DNA of 64,000 bases, from NCBI GenBank assembly GCA_035715725.1, contig DASTKT010000058.1:44518-108517 (forward strand). Direction: 5' to 3'. Under the pieces are notes generated by a model, which made no database searches, was not told where the DNA came from, and was given only the letters and a program-made list of their open reading frames with translations. Source of the stretch: JADGGV01 sp035715725 (GTDB taxonomy: Bacteria; Gemmatimonadota; Gemmatimonadetes; Longimicrobiales; RSA9). Within the stretch, counting starts at the first letter, position 1; every line of letters starts with the position of its first letter. The translations under genes and the position numbers were made by a program. This document shows positions 17,750 to 25,344 of the stretch, piece by piece.

Positions 17750-18340
17750 ATGCCGCGCCTCGTCGTCTACAGCGACTACGTTTGCCCGTTCAGCTATCTG
17801 GCGGAGGCCGGCCTGGCGCGGCTGAGGACGGAGGAGGGGCTGGAGGTCGAGTACCGGCCCTTCGAGCTGCGCCCCGCGCCGGCGCCGCTCCCTGATCCGG
17901 CGGACCCGGCGCTGGCCGAGAGCTGGGAGCGCACGATCCTGCCGCTCGCGGAGACGCTCGGCGTGGAGATCCGGCGGCCGCGAGTGGAGCCCCGCTCGCG
18001 GAAGGCGCACGAGGCCGCGGCCTTCGCGCGCGAGAAGGGCGTCTTCCCGGCGATGCACGACGCGCTGTTCCGGGCGTTCTTCCGGGACGGCCGCGACATC
18101 GGCCGGATCGACGTGCTCGTGGAGCTGGGCGTGGAGCTGGGTCTCGACCGGACGGAGACGCGCGTGGTCCTGGACGTGGACCGCTACGCGCCGGAGGTCG
18201 AGGCGGCGGAGCTGGAGGCGGTGCGGCGAGGCATCCTGGGTGTCCCCACGTTCGTCGCCGGCGACGACGAGCTGGTGGGGCTCCAGCCCTACTCCGTGCT
18301 CCGCGCCTGGGTGCGCGGCGAGAGCGACGACGGAACCTGA
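17750..18340 (+). CDS. DsbA-family oxidoreductase (FrnE/HCCA-isomerase-like)
   Basis: A 196-residue cytoplasmic thioredoxin-fold protein beginning MPRLVVYSDYVCPFSYL. The active-site position is CPFS, with only the first Cys, as in FrnE and 2-hydroxychromene-2-carboxylate isomerase relatives. The cis-Pro loop GILGVPTFVAGDDELVG is at about residue 165. The helical insert between them is typical. No signal peptide is present, so a periplasmic DsbA role is unlikely. It is followed after 14 bases by a small gene that may be co-transcribed. Confidence 0.85.
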   Translation: MPRLVVYSDYVCPFSYLAEAGLARLRTEEGLEVEYRPFELRPAPAPLPDPADPALAESWERTILPLAETLGVEIRRPRVEPRSRKAHEAAAFAREKGVFPAMHDALFRAFFRDGRDIGRIDVLVELGVELGLDRTETRVVLDVDRYAPEVEAAELEAVRRGILGVPTFVAGDDELVGLQPYSVLRAWVRGESDDGT

Positions 18341-18354
18341 CGACTTCGGACGAC

Positions 18355-18639
18355 ATGGCCAGCTACTATCGGTTGACGGCGGCGCCGATCGCGGATGTGC
18401 TGCGGCAGGCGGAGGAAGTGCTCACGGCGCGGCTGCCGCTCCGCAAGGAGACGGAGGACCGGCACTCCGTCACGCTGACGGGCGGCGACGGGACCGCGAC
18501 GATCACGGCGCACCGCCACGGTCTGGAGACCGAGGTCATCGCCTCGACGGACCAGCTCCGGACCTCGCGCCTCGACCTCGACGTGCAGTACTTCATGACC
18601 ACGCTGCCGTACCAGCCTGGCGACGCCGGCCCCGGCTAG
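18355..18639 (+). CDS. Small protein of unknown function (94 aa)
   Basis: Starts MASYYRLTAAPIADVLR. Predicted layout is an N-terminal helix (about 10-30) and then beta-strands (SVTLTGGDGTATITAHRHGLETEVIAS), a compact alpha/beta shape. No Cys, no signal peptide, no recognised motif. It lies 14 bases after the DsbA-like gene in the same direction, so co-transcription is likely. I do not recognise the family. Confidence 0.6.
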   Translation: MASYYRLTAAPIADVLRQAEEVLTARLPLRKETEDRHSVTLTGGDGTATITAHRHGLETEVIASTDQLRTSRLDLDVQYFMTTLPYQPGDAGPG

Positions 18640-18788
18640 TCCTCCATCCGCCGGCGCGGGACCCGACCGGCCGTCGAGCCGTCTCCCGCCTCCTTCCGCC
18701 CCGGGCTTCCCCCCGCCGGCGCCCGAGCGTGCGCCCGCGAACGGCGCGGCCGGCCGCGCCGCCCCGCCTGGGCAGCCAACTTGCGACC

Positions 18789-18800
18789 CCGTATATTTCG
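18789..18800 (+). promoter_or_regulatory. Candidate -10-type promoter box (CCGTATATTTCG)
   Basis: An AT-rich core TATATTT in GC-rich DNA, about 31 bases before the start I chose for the pseudo-helicase gene (18831). It resembles the boxes at 6069 and 44823. No clear -35 element. Confidence 0.35.
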
Positions 18801-18830
18801 CCGACCTTGATGCACAACCGCGGGGGTGGC

Positions 18831-20417
18831 ATGGCTGGGATGTTCTCGGATTTGGGACTTCGGCCCGGGCTGGTTCGGGCTGCGGAAGAGGCGGGGTTCG
18901 CGGGGCCGACACCGCTGCAGGAGGCGACGATCCCCGTGCTGCGGCGCGGGGCCAACGCTGTGGTCGAGGCGTCGTCCGGCGCCGGTGTGACCGCCGCGGT
19001 CGGGCTGCCGCTGCTCGACCGGCTCGCCGAGGTGAGGGAGGGAGGGGAAGGGGAGCGGCTGCTGGCGCTCGTGCTGGCGCCGACCGAGGACGCGGCGAGT
19101 CGCCTGGCCGAAGCGCTCGCGCCGTTCGCGCTCGCCGAGGGGCTGCGCGTGGCCGCGCAGGCCCCGGGGTGGGCGCCGGCCGCCGGTGCCGACATCGTGG
19201 TGTCCACGCCCGCGCGTGCGCTGGAGGGTGTGCAGACCTCGGCGCTCAAGCTCGACGGCCTCGAGGCGCTCGTGGTGATGGGCGCCTCCAGCCTGTTCGC
19301 GCTGGGTGGCGCCGAGGCGCTCGATACGCTCACCGCTTCCGTGCCGCGCGAGGCGCAGCGCGTCCTCGTGGCCTTGCCGCTCACGCGCGAGGTCGAGGAC
19401 TACGCCGAGCGGCACGTCCGCAAGGCGCTCCGCATCCCGCCCCGTGCGGCCGAGGAGGGCGCCGGCCCGGAGACCACGGGAAGCGTCGCCTACCTCGTCG
19501 TCGGCGAGGAGGAGAAGCTCCCCGCGGCGGCCCGGATCATCGCGGAGAGCACGGACACGGTCGTCTTCTCCCGCACCGACGAGCGCGCCGCCGACATCGC
19601 CGAGGCGCTGGCGAACCGGGGCTTTCGCATCGGCGCGCTCGGCGAGCCCGAGACCGACGTGGTCGTCGCCGCGGCGACGGCGCCGCCCGAGGAGATGGCC
19701 GGCGCGCGCCCGCTGAGCGTGGACGTGCCCTTCGACGCCGCGCAGCTCCGCGGCCGGCACGCGGAGCGGGGCGGCGTCGTGCTCGTGCTGCCGCGCGAGC
19801 TGCCGCACCTGCAGCGCATCGCGCGGGAGGCCGCGCTCGCCGTGCTCCCGCGGCGCGGCGCCGCGCCCGCCGCCGGCGCGCTCGAGGCGTTCCGCCGTCG
19901 CGTGGCGCAGGCGGCCCGCGAGGAGGATCTCGCCGCGCAACTGCTCGTGCTCGACCCGCTCTTCGACGAGTTCTCGCCGGCCGAGGTGGCCGCCGCCGCC
20001 AGCGCGCTGCTCCGCAAGCGAGCCGCGGCGGCCGAGCCGCGGGCCGCCGAGCCGGCGCGCGCGGCCCGCACGCCCGCCGCGCCGCCCGCGTACGTCCGGC
20101 TCTTCATCTCCGTCGGCCAGCGCGACAACGTGCGCGCCGGCGACCTGGTGGGCGCGATCGCCGGGGAGGCCGGGCTCAGCGGGGACCAGATCGGCCGCAT
20201 CGACGTGCGCGACACGTTCTCCATCGTCGAGGTGCCGGGCGAGGCGGGCGACCGCGTGATCCGCGCGCTGAACGGGACGACGCTGCGCGGCCGGAGCGTG
20301 CGCGTCGACTACGACCGGAAGCGGACGGGTGGCGCGGGGCCGCGCGAGGGTGGGCGCGAAGGCGGGCGCCCCGCGGGGCCGCGGCGGCCCGGTGCGGGAC
20401 GGGCCCGGCGCGAGTAG
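18831..20417 (+). CDS. DEAD-box-like protein with degraded catalytic motifs and DbpA-type RNA-binding domain
   Basis: A 528-residue protein. I chose ATG 18831, 5-8 bases after GGGGGTGG; ATG 18810 and 18840 are alternatives. The RecA-like layout and Q-motif Gln (FAGPTPLQEATIP) are kept. The Walker A reads ASSGAGVT, with the ATP-binding Lys replaced by Val. The DEAD position reads VVMGAS, SAT is replaced by VALPL, and the HRIGRTGR motif is lost (LRGRHAERGG). The C-terminus (about 425-500) looks like an intact DbpA RNA-binding domain (AYVRLFISVGQRDNVRAGDL, IGRIDVRDTFSIVEV), followed by a Gly/Arg-rich tail. It probably binds RNA without ATP-driven unwinding. Confidence 0.8.
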   Translation: MAGMFSDLGLRPGLVRAAEEAGFAGPTPLQEATIPVLRRGANAVVEASSGAGVTAAVGLPLLDRLAEVREGGEGERLLALVLAPTEDAASRLAEALAPFALAEGLRVAAQAPGWAPAAGADIVVSTPARALEGVQTSALKLDGLEALVVMGASSLFALGGAEALDTLTASVPREAQRVLVALPLTREVEDYAERHVRKALRIPPRAAEEGAGPETTGSVAYLVVGEEEKLPAAARIIAESTDTVVFSRTDERAADIAEALANRGFRIGALGEPETDVVVAAATAPPEEMAGARPLSVDVPFDAAQLRGRHAERGGVVLVLPRELPHLQRIAREAALAVLPRRGAAPAAGALEAFRRRVAQAAREEDLAAQLLVLDPLFDEFSPAEVAAAASALLRKRAAAAEPRAAEPARAARTPAAPPAYVRLFISVGQRDNVRAGDLVGAIAGEAGLSGDQIGRIDVRDTFSIVEVPGEAGDRVIRALNGTTLRGRSVRVDYDRKRTGGAGPREGGREGGRPAGPRRPGAGRARRE

Positions 20418-20523
20418 GCGCCCTCGCGCCGCGGCCGGCTGGCGCTCGCGCGCCGGCCGGCGCCGGGGCGGGGCTCGTCGAGCCGGCGGCGCGCCCAGGA
20501 TCAGGAAAACGGCCGGAAACGAA

Positions 20524-20557
20524 GAGAGCCCCGGCGCCGCGCGGCGCCGGGGCTCTC
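20524..20557 (-). terminator. Perfect 34-nt palindrome, terminator of the HU gene
   Basis: Left arm 20524-20540 and right arm 20541-20557 are perfectly complementary (17 bp each, starting GAGAGCCCCGG). On the minus strand it lies 21 bases past the HU stop and is followed by TTCGTTTCC. It may also end transcription arriving from the pseudo-helicase gene. Confidence 0.75.
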
Positions 20558-20578
20558 GAATTCCAACGAGGTGTCGGC

Positions 20579-20881
20579 TCAGCGCCCCTTGCCCTGGGGC
20601 TTGACGCTGTCCTTGAGCGCCTTCCCCGGACGGAACGATGCGCTGGTCGTCGGACCGATCTTGATCTCACGGCCGGTGCGCGGGTTGCGGCCGGTACGGG
20701 CCTGGCGCGCACGGGTCTCGAAAGTGCCGAAGCCGGTGATCTGAACCTTCTCGCCCTTCTTCAAGCTGGCGGAAATGATGCCATCACCCGGGTTGAAGAG
20801 CGCGTCGATGGCCCGCGAAGCCTCAGCCTTCGTCATCTTCGTCTTGTTGGCCAGGTTCTGGATCAGCTCCGACTTGTTCAT
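20579..20881 (-). CDS. hup: HU-family DNA-binding protein
   Basis: A 100-residue protein beginning MNKSELIQNLANKTKMTKAEA. The beta-arm region ITGFGTFETRARQARTGRNPRTGREI carries the HU/IHF signature, including the GRNPRTG tip that inserts into the minor groove. HU bends and compacts DNA. The C-terminus is extended by about 8 residues (VKPQGKGR). Its GC content is visibly lower than that of its neighbours, in line with a highly expressed gene. A strong hairpin terminator follows. The 280-base region upstream (shared with the histidine kinase) holds the promoter. Confidence 0.95.
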   Translation of the reverse strand: MNKSELIQNLANKTKMTKAEASRAIDALFNPGDGIISASLKKGEKVQITGFGTFETRARQARTGRNPRTGREIKIGPTTSASFRPGKALKDSVKPQGKGR

Positions 20882-21163
20882 GGATCGCTCCTCATCTGGA
20901 GGTGGTGAAAGTCCGACACCGGCCGTTCACCGGATTACGGGCCTCCGCGCCCGGCGGAAGACCCGGGTGCACCCGCCCTTGCGCGGGCCAGCCGGCATCT
21001 TCAACTTCTTGCCTCGACGCCGGGCGGAGCCGCCGAGTCGTTCTTTCCGCCAAAATCTCCGATACACTAGGGCGGTGCCCACGGATCGTCAAGGGCGTTC
21101 CTCTGCGCCGGTGCGCGGAAAAATCGCTCCTCGCCCCCTGCACTCGATGGGTAAAATCGAACC

Positions 21164-22510
21164 GTGAGTCGGTCTGGAACACCGCAGGGCGAGCCATCGG
21201 GTGCGCCGAGTCCATCGGAGTCGTTGCGGCAACGCGAATTAGAGATAGCCAGCGAGATCGCGCAGGCATTCCTGACGGCCACGCGACCTCTGGAGGTCTA
21301 TCGACTGGCTCTCGCGCGTGTGACTCCGCTTGTCGATGCGAGCTTCAGCTCGGTCTTCCTGCGAGATCCCGCCGATCCATCGCTCCTGAAGCTCGTCTGT
21401 GCGCAGAACTGGCCGCAATCCTCCGCGCGCTTTCTCAGCCAGCTCCGCATCCGCGTAGGGCGTGGTCCGACGGGCCGCGCCGTGGCGGAGCATCGGGCGG
21501 TCGAGGTGCAGGACGTCTTCGCCGACCCGGCGCTGCGCGAATGGTGGGATCCGGCCCGCGAGCTGGGCTTCACCTCCCTGATCTCGCTGCCGCTCGCGCT
21601 GGAGGGGGAGGTCTCGGGCGCGCTGACGTTCTACTTCGACGCGGCGCACGCGTTCGAGGACCACGAGCGGACGCTGCTGGCGCTCGTGGCGAGGCAGCTC
21701 GCGGCGACGGTGGAGCGGGCGCACCTCATCGAGAAGCTGCAGACGGCGAACGCGGAGCTGCACCGGCAGAAGGACGAGCTGGAGTACCGCGTGCGCGAGG
21801 CGGAGCAGGCCAAGCGGCTGAAGACGGAGTTCCTGGCCAACATTAGCCACGAGCTGCGGACGCCGCTGACCTCGATCCTGGGCTACACGTTCCTGCTGGA
21901 CGCCTCGCACATGGGCGCGCTGACCACCGACCAGCAGGCGGCGGTGCGCAAGATCGACCGCGCGGCCACCGTGCTGCTGCGTCTGATCAACGACCTGCTC
22001 GACCTCTCCCAGTTGAGCCTCGGCCGCACGGCGCTGGCGGAGCAGGAAGAGGAGGCGGTCGCGCTGGTGCACCGGGCCGCGGACATCGTCGGACCGCCGC
22101 CGGCGGGCGTCGAGTTCCGGGTCGAGTGTCCCGACGGCGCGATCCCGCTCCGGGTCGACGGCGAGAAGGTCGCCAAGGTGCTGGAGAATCTGCTCTCGAA
22201 CGCCTTCAAGTTCACGGCGCAGGGGGAGGTTGTGGTGACGGTGCGGCGGACCGGTACGCCCGAGCACGGCGCGCCCGCGGTGGAGTGGGCGGTTCGTGAC
22301 ACGGGAATCGGCATCCGCGCCCACGACCAGCACGCGATCTTCGACGAGTTCCGGCAGGTGGACGGCTCGTCCACCCGGTTGTACGGCGGCACCGGCCTGG
22401 GGCTGGCGCTCTCGCGGCGGCTGGGCGAGCTGCTGGGCGGCGAGATCCGCGTGTCGAGCGAGCCGGCGGTCGGCTCGACGTTCACGTTCCGCGTGCCGCT
22501 CCGGTCGTAG
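21164..22510 (+). CDS. GAF-domain sensor histidine kinase
   Basis: A 448-residue protein from GTG 21164. No clear ribosome binding site precedes it, but a 6-codon ATG frame (21147-21167) ends on the GTG. A GAF domain spans about 25-185, a coiled-coil linker 190-220, the phospho-acceptor H-box FLANISHELRTPLTSIL at about 225, the N-box ENLLSNAFKFT, the G1 box DTGIGI and the G2 box GTGLGLALSRRL. There are no membrane segments, so it senses a soluble or redox signal in the cytoplasm. It is an orphan: no response regulator lies nearby. HU is divergent from it. Confidence 0.9.
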   Translation: MSRSGTPQGEPSGAPSPSESLRQRELEIASEIAQAFLTATRPLEVYRLALARVTPLVDASFSSVFLRDPADPSLLKLVCAQNWPQSSARFLSQLRIRVGRGPTGRAVAEHRAVEVQDVFADPALREWWDPARELGFTSLISLPLALEGEVSGALTFYFDAAHAFEDHERTLLALVARQLAATVERAHLIEKLQTANAELHRQKDELEYRVREAEQAKRLKTEFLANISHELRTPLTSILGYTFLLDASHMGALTTDQQAAVRKIDRAATVLLRLINDLLDLSQLSLGRTALAEQEEEAVALVHRAADIVGPPPAGVEFRVECPDGAIPLRVDGEKVAKVLENLLSNAFKFTAQGEVVVTVRRTGTPEHGAPAVEWAVRDTGIGIRAHDQHAIFDEFRQVDGSSTRLYGGTGLGLALSRRLGELLGGEIRVSSEPAVGSTFTFRVPLRS

Positions 22511-22591
22511 CCGGGGGCCGCGGGCTCACCCCGCCGTCGCTGCCGAAGTCGCCGGGTCCTCGCGCCGTCGCGGCCGGCCGGGCACCGGCGC

Positions 22592-24511
22592 TCATGCGGG
22601 CGTCGGCGCGCCGGCGCTCTCGTCCTGCGCGTCCTGGCGCCCCTTCAGCACCGGCATTGGCCGCGGGCGGGTCATGGCCTGCGGCGAGAGGATGTCGTCG
22701 AGCTCGTCCTTCGTGAGCCATCCCTTCTCCAGCACCAGCTCGTAGACGCCGCGGTCGGTCTCCAGCGCCTCCCGCGCGACCGCCGTCGAGCGCTCGTAGC
22801 CGATGTAGGGCACGAGCGCGGTCACGATGCCGATGCTCCGCTCCAGCAACTGGCGGATCCGGTCCCGGTTCGCCGTGATGCCCACGATGCAGCGTTCCCG
22901 CAGGACGATGCAGGCCTGGGTGAGCATGTCGACGGACTGGAAGATGTTGAACGCGATGACCGGCTCGAAGACGTTGAGCTGGAGTTGGCCGGCCTCGGCG
23001 GCCATGGTCACGGTCAGGTCGTTGCCGACGACCTGGAAGCAGACCTGGTTGACGACCTCGGGAATGACGGGGTTGACCTTCCCCGGCATGATGCTGGACC
23101 CGGGCTGCATCGCCGGGAGGTTGATCTCACCCAGTCCGGCGCGGGGTCCACTGGCGAGCAGGCGCAGGTCGTTGCACAGCTTCGAGAGCTTCACCGCCAC
23201 GCGCTTCAGCACGCCGGAGAGCTGCACGAACGCGCCCGTGTCGGGCGTGGCCTCGACGAGGTCGGGGCTGGTCACGAGCTCGAGGCCGGTCACCGTCGAG
23301 AGCTGCCTCCGGACCGCCTCCGCGTAGCGGGGGTCCGTGTTGATCCCTGTGCCGATCGCGGTCGCGCCCATGTTGATCTCGCGGATCAGCGCCGCCGCCT
23401 CGCCCAGCCGGTCGATGTCCTCGCCGATCGTCGTCGCGTAGGCGTGGAACTCCTGCCCGAGCGTCATGGGCACGGCGTCCTGGAGCTGCGTGCGCCCCAT
23501 CTTCACGACGTCGGCGAAATCCTCCGCCTTCTGCAGGAACGCCTCCCGCAGCCCCGCCATCGCCTTCTCGAGGTCCCGGAGCGACCAGTTCGCGGCGATC
23601 TTCAGCGCCGTCGGGTACACGTCGTTCGTCGACTGCGAGAGGTTGACGTGGTTGTTCGGGTGGACGACGTCGTACTCCCCCTTGCGCCGGCCCAGCAGCT
23701 CCAGCGCGCGGTTCGCGATCACCTCGTTCGCGTTCATGTTCGTGGACGTGCCGGCACCGCCCTGGATCACGTCCACGACGAACTGGTTGTGGAGGTTGCC
23801 GGCCCGGATCTCGCGCGCCGCCCGGACCACCGCGTCGGCGACCTCGGAGTCGAGCAGGCCGAGCTCGCGGTTCGCCTCCGCCGCCGCCTCCTTCACGGCC
23901 GCGAGCGCCTCCACGAGCCGCGGATACTGCGCGATCGGGATGCCCGTGATCGGGAAGTTCTCCACCGCGCGCAGCGTCTGGATGCCGAAGTAGTCCTCGT
24001 CCGGGACGTCCCGCTCCCCGAGCAGGTCCTTCTCCCGCCGGAGCGTGCCCGACAGGTAGACCTCCCCGCGACCGGTCAGCCGCTGCGTCGTCGTCCGCAG
24101 CCGGCTCGCGATCGTCGAGGCCGCCGCCGCCACCAGCTTCGCGTACAGCCGCGGCTCCGCCTCTCGAATCGATTCGACCGCGTCCCGCGAGACGACCACG
24201 AGATCCGTCGCTTCCCGCGCCCACCCGGAGCTGGAGTGCGGGTAGTCGTCCAGCAGGCTGCTCTCGTTCAGCGTGTCCCCGGGGCCGAGCACCGCCAGCA
24301 CGACCGGTCGCCCGCGACGGCCCTTCCGGATCTCGACCTGCCCGCTCACCACGACACCGAACTCCCGGCGCGGCTGGCTCTCGTGGAACAGGTACGTGCC
24401 CGGGGCGTGCGAGACCCGGCGCGCGAGGCCCGCCAGGTATTCCAGCTCGGCCTCCGTGAGGCCCCGCGTGAGCGACGCGCCGCGCAGCGCGCCGAGGATC
24501 GTCTCGTCCAT
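22592..24511 (-). CDS. aspA: Aspartate ammonia-lyase with N-terminal cyclic-nucleotide-binding domain
   Basis: A 639-residue fusion. Residues about 1-135 form a CRP-type cyclic-nucleotide-binding domain (LTEAELEYLAGLARRVSHAPG, FGVVVSGQVEIRKG, LGPGDTLNESSLL), with an atypical phosphate cassette lacking the usual Arg. Residues about 160-620 are a full aspartase: GGAGTSTNMNANEVIANRA, NDVYPTALKIA, GRTQLQDAVPMTLGQEFHAYA and the lyase signature GSSIMPGKVNP. Usual aspartase length is about 470. The enzyme converts aspartate to fumarate and ammonia. The fusion suggests control by a nucleotide or by an oligomeric scaffold. The start is ATG 24511. Confidence 0.88.
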   Translation of the reverse strand: MDETILGALRGASLTRGLTEAELEYLAGLARRVSHAPGTYLFHESQPRREFGVVVSGQVEIRKGRRGRPVVLAVLGPGDTLNESSLLDDYPHSSSGWAREATDLVVVSRDAVESIREAEPRLYAKLVAAAASTIASRLRTTTQRLTGRGEVYLSGTLRREKDLLGERDVPDEDYFGIQTLRAVENFPITGIPIAQYPRLVEALAAVKEAAAEANRELGLLDSEVADAVVRAAREIRAGNLHNQFVVDVIQGGAGTSTNMNANEVIANRALELLGRRKGEYDVVHPNNHVNLSQSTNDVYPTALKIAANWSLRDLEKAMAGLREAFLQKAEDFADVVKMGRTQLQDAVPMTLGQEFHAYATTIGEDIDRLGEAAALIREINMGATAIGTGINTDPRYAEAVRRQLSTVTGLELVTSPDLVEATPDTGAFVQLSGVLKRVAVKLSKLCNDLRLLASGPRAGLGEINLPAMQPGSSIMPGKVNPVIPEVVNQVCFQVVGNDLTVTMAAEAGQLQLNVFEPVIAFNIFQSVDMLTQACIVLRERCIVGITANRDRIRQLLERSIGIVTALVPYIGYERSTAVAREALETDRGVYELVLEKGWLTKDELDDILSPQAMTRPRPMPVLKGRQDAQDESAGAPTPA

Positions 24512-24912
24512 GGTCCATCGCTTCCACGTTCGACCGCGGGGCCCCATGCCCCGCGGCAGGCGGGAATTGTACCCGCCATCGGCCGTTCGGGGCCACCCCC
24601 GCGGGCGCCGGCGCGGCGCGCGGGCGTGGATCGGGCGCGGATGCGGCGTGGATCGGGCCGGTGTGGGGCCTGCTCGGGGTTCGCTCGCGGCCGGTGCGGG
24701 GCGGGCTCGCCGACTGGCCCGGGGCCGGCTCACGGTCGGCTCGGGACGGGCTCGCGGCCGACGCGGGGCGGGCTCGGGACGGGCTCGTGCTCGGCGCGCC
24801 GGCGTGTCCGACAAACACATGGCGGGACCGAATATTGCGCGCGGTCCCCCGCCTCTGCGCGCCGCAGACGCCGGGCCGGCGGCCCGACGGGATCCCCGAC
24901 GGGAGGACGAGC
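24512..24912. other. Intergenic region with degenerate GC-rich tandem repeats and a promoter-like box
   Basis: A 401-base gap between divergent genes. From about 24605 to 24800 it consists of imprecise repeats built on (G/C)GGGCTCG(C/G)GGCC(G/A), with recurring CGGGCTCG. It ends in an AT-rich CCGAATATTGCG at 24828-24839, a candidate promoter about 80 bases before the RGY-rich gene. I see no convincing gene in it. Confidence 0.5.
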
Positions 24913-25332
24913 ATGGCATGGTATGACGAGATGTTCAGGCTGGGCGGTCGCTACGATCGCGACTTCGAGCGCCCGCGCCACCGGGCGGGGGGCTTCCGGT
25001 CCGGCTACGGCCGGGAATACCGCGGCTACGCGCAGGACTTCGACCGGCTTCGGTCGGACGCGGGCGACCCGTTCGGCGACCGCGCGCGGCGCACGCCGAT
25101 CCGGATGATTCCGGGCGCTTTCCGCGACTACGCCGACGAGTTCCGCGGCCGCGCGCGTCCGTTCGCCGGGTACGGTCGCGAGTTCCGACCGCGGCCCCGG
25201 CGCCCGGGGTTCGGACCGGGGCCGGAGCGGGGGTTCGGCCCGAGGCCGGAACGCGGGTTCGGCTATGGCAGCCAGTTCCGCGGCGCCCCGCCGCGGGGAT
25301 ACGGCCGGGAGTACGGCCGGGGCTGGTGGTAG
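24913..25332 (+). CDS. Arg/Gly/Tyr/Phe-rich low-complexity protein (139 aa)
   Basis: Starts MAWYDEMFRLGGRYDRDFE, with GGAGG 7 bases upstream of ATG 24913, so translation is well supported. The sequence is dominated by Arg, Gly, Tyr, Phe and Pro in repeats such as GYGREYRGYAQDF, GYGREFRPRPRRPG and GPGPERGFGPRPERGFGYG, ending YGREYGRGWW. It resembles RGG/YG-type disordered RNA- or nucleic-acid-binding tails. No signal peptide, membrane segment or enzyme motif is present. It is single-gene, ending 12 bases from the convergent exporter gene. The family is not recognised. Confidence 0.65.
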   Translation: MAWYDEMFRLGGRYDRDFERPRHRAGGFRSGYGREYRGYAQDFDRLRSDAGDPFGDRARRTPIRMIPGAFRDYADEFRGRARPFAGYGREFRPRPRRPGFGPGPERGFGPRPERGFGYGSQFRGAPPRGYGREYGRGWW

Positions 25333-25344
25333 TGCGCGCGCCGG

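Noticed and set aside
21147..21167. Six-codon leader frame ending on the GTG of the histidine kinase
   Set aside because: No ribosome binding site and no regulatory residues or hairpin; most likely chance.
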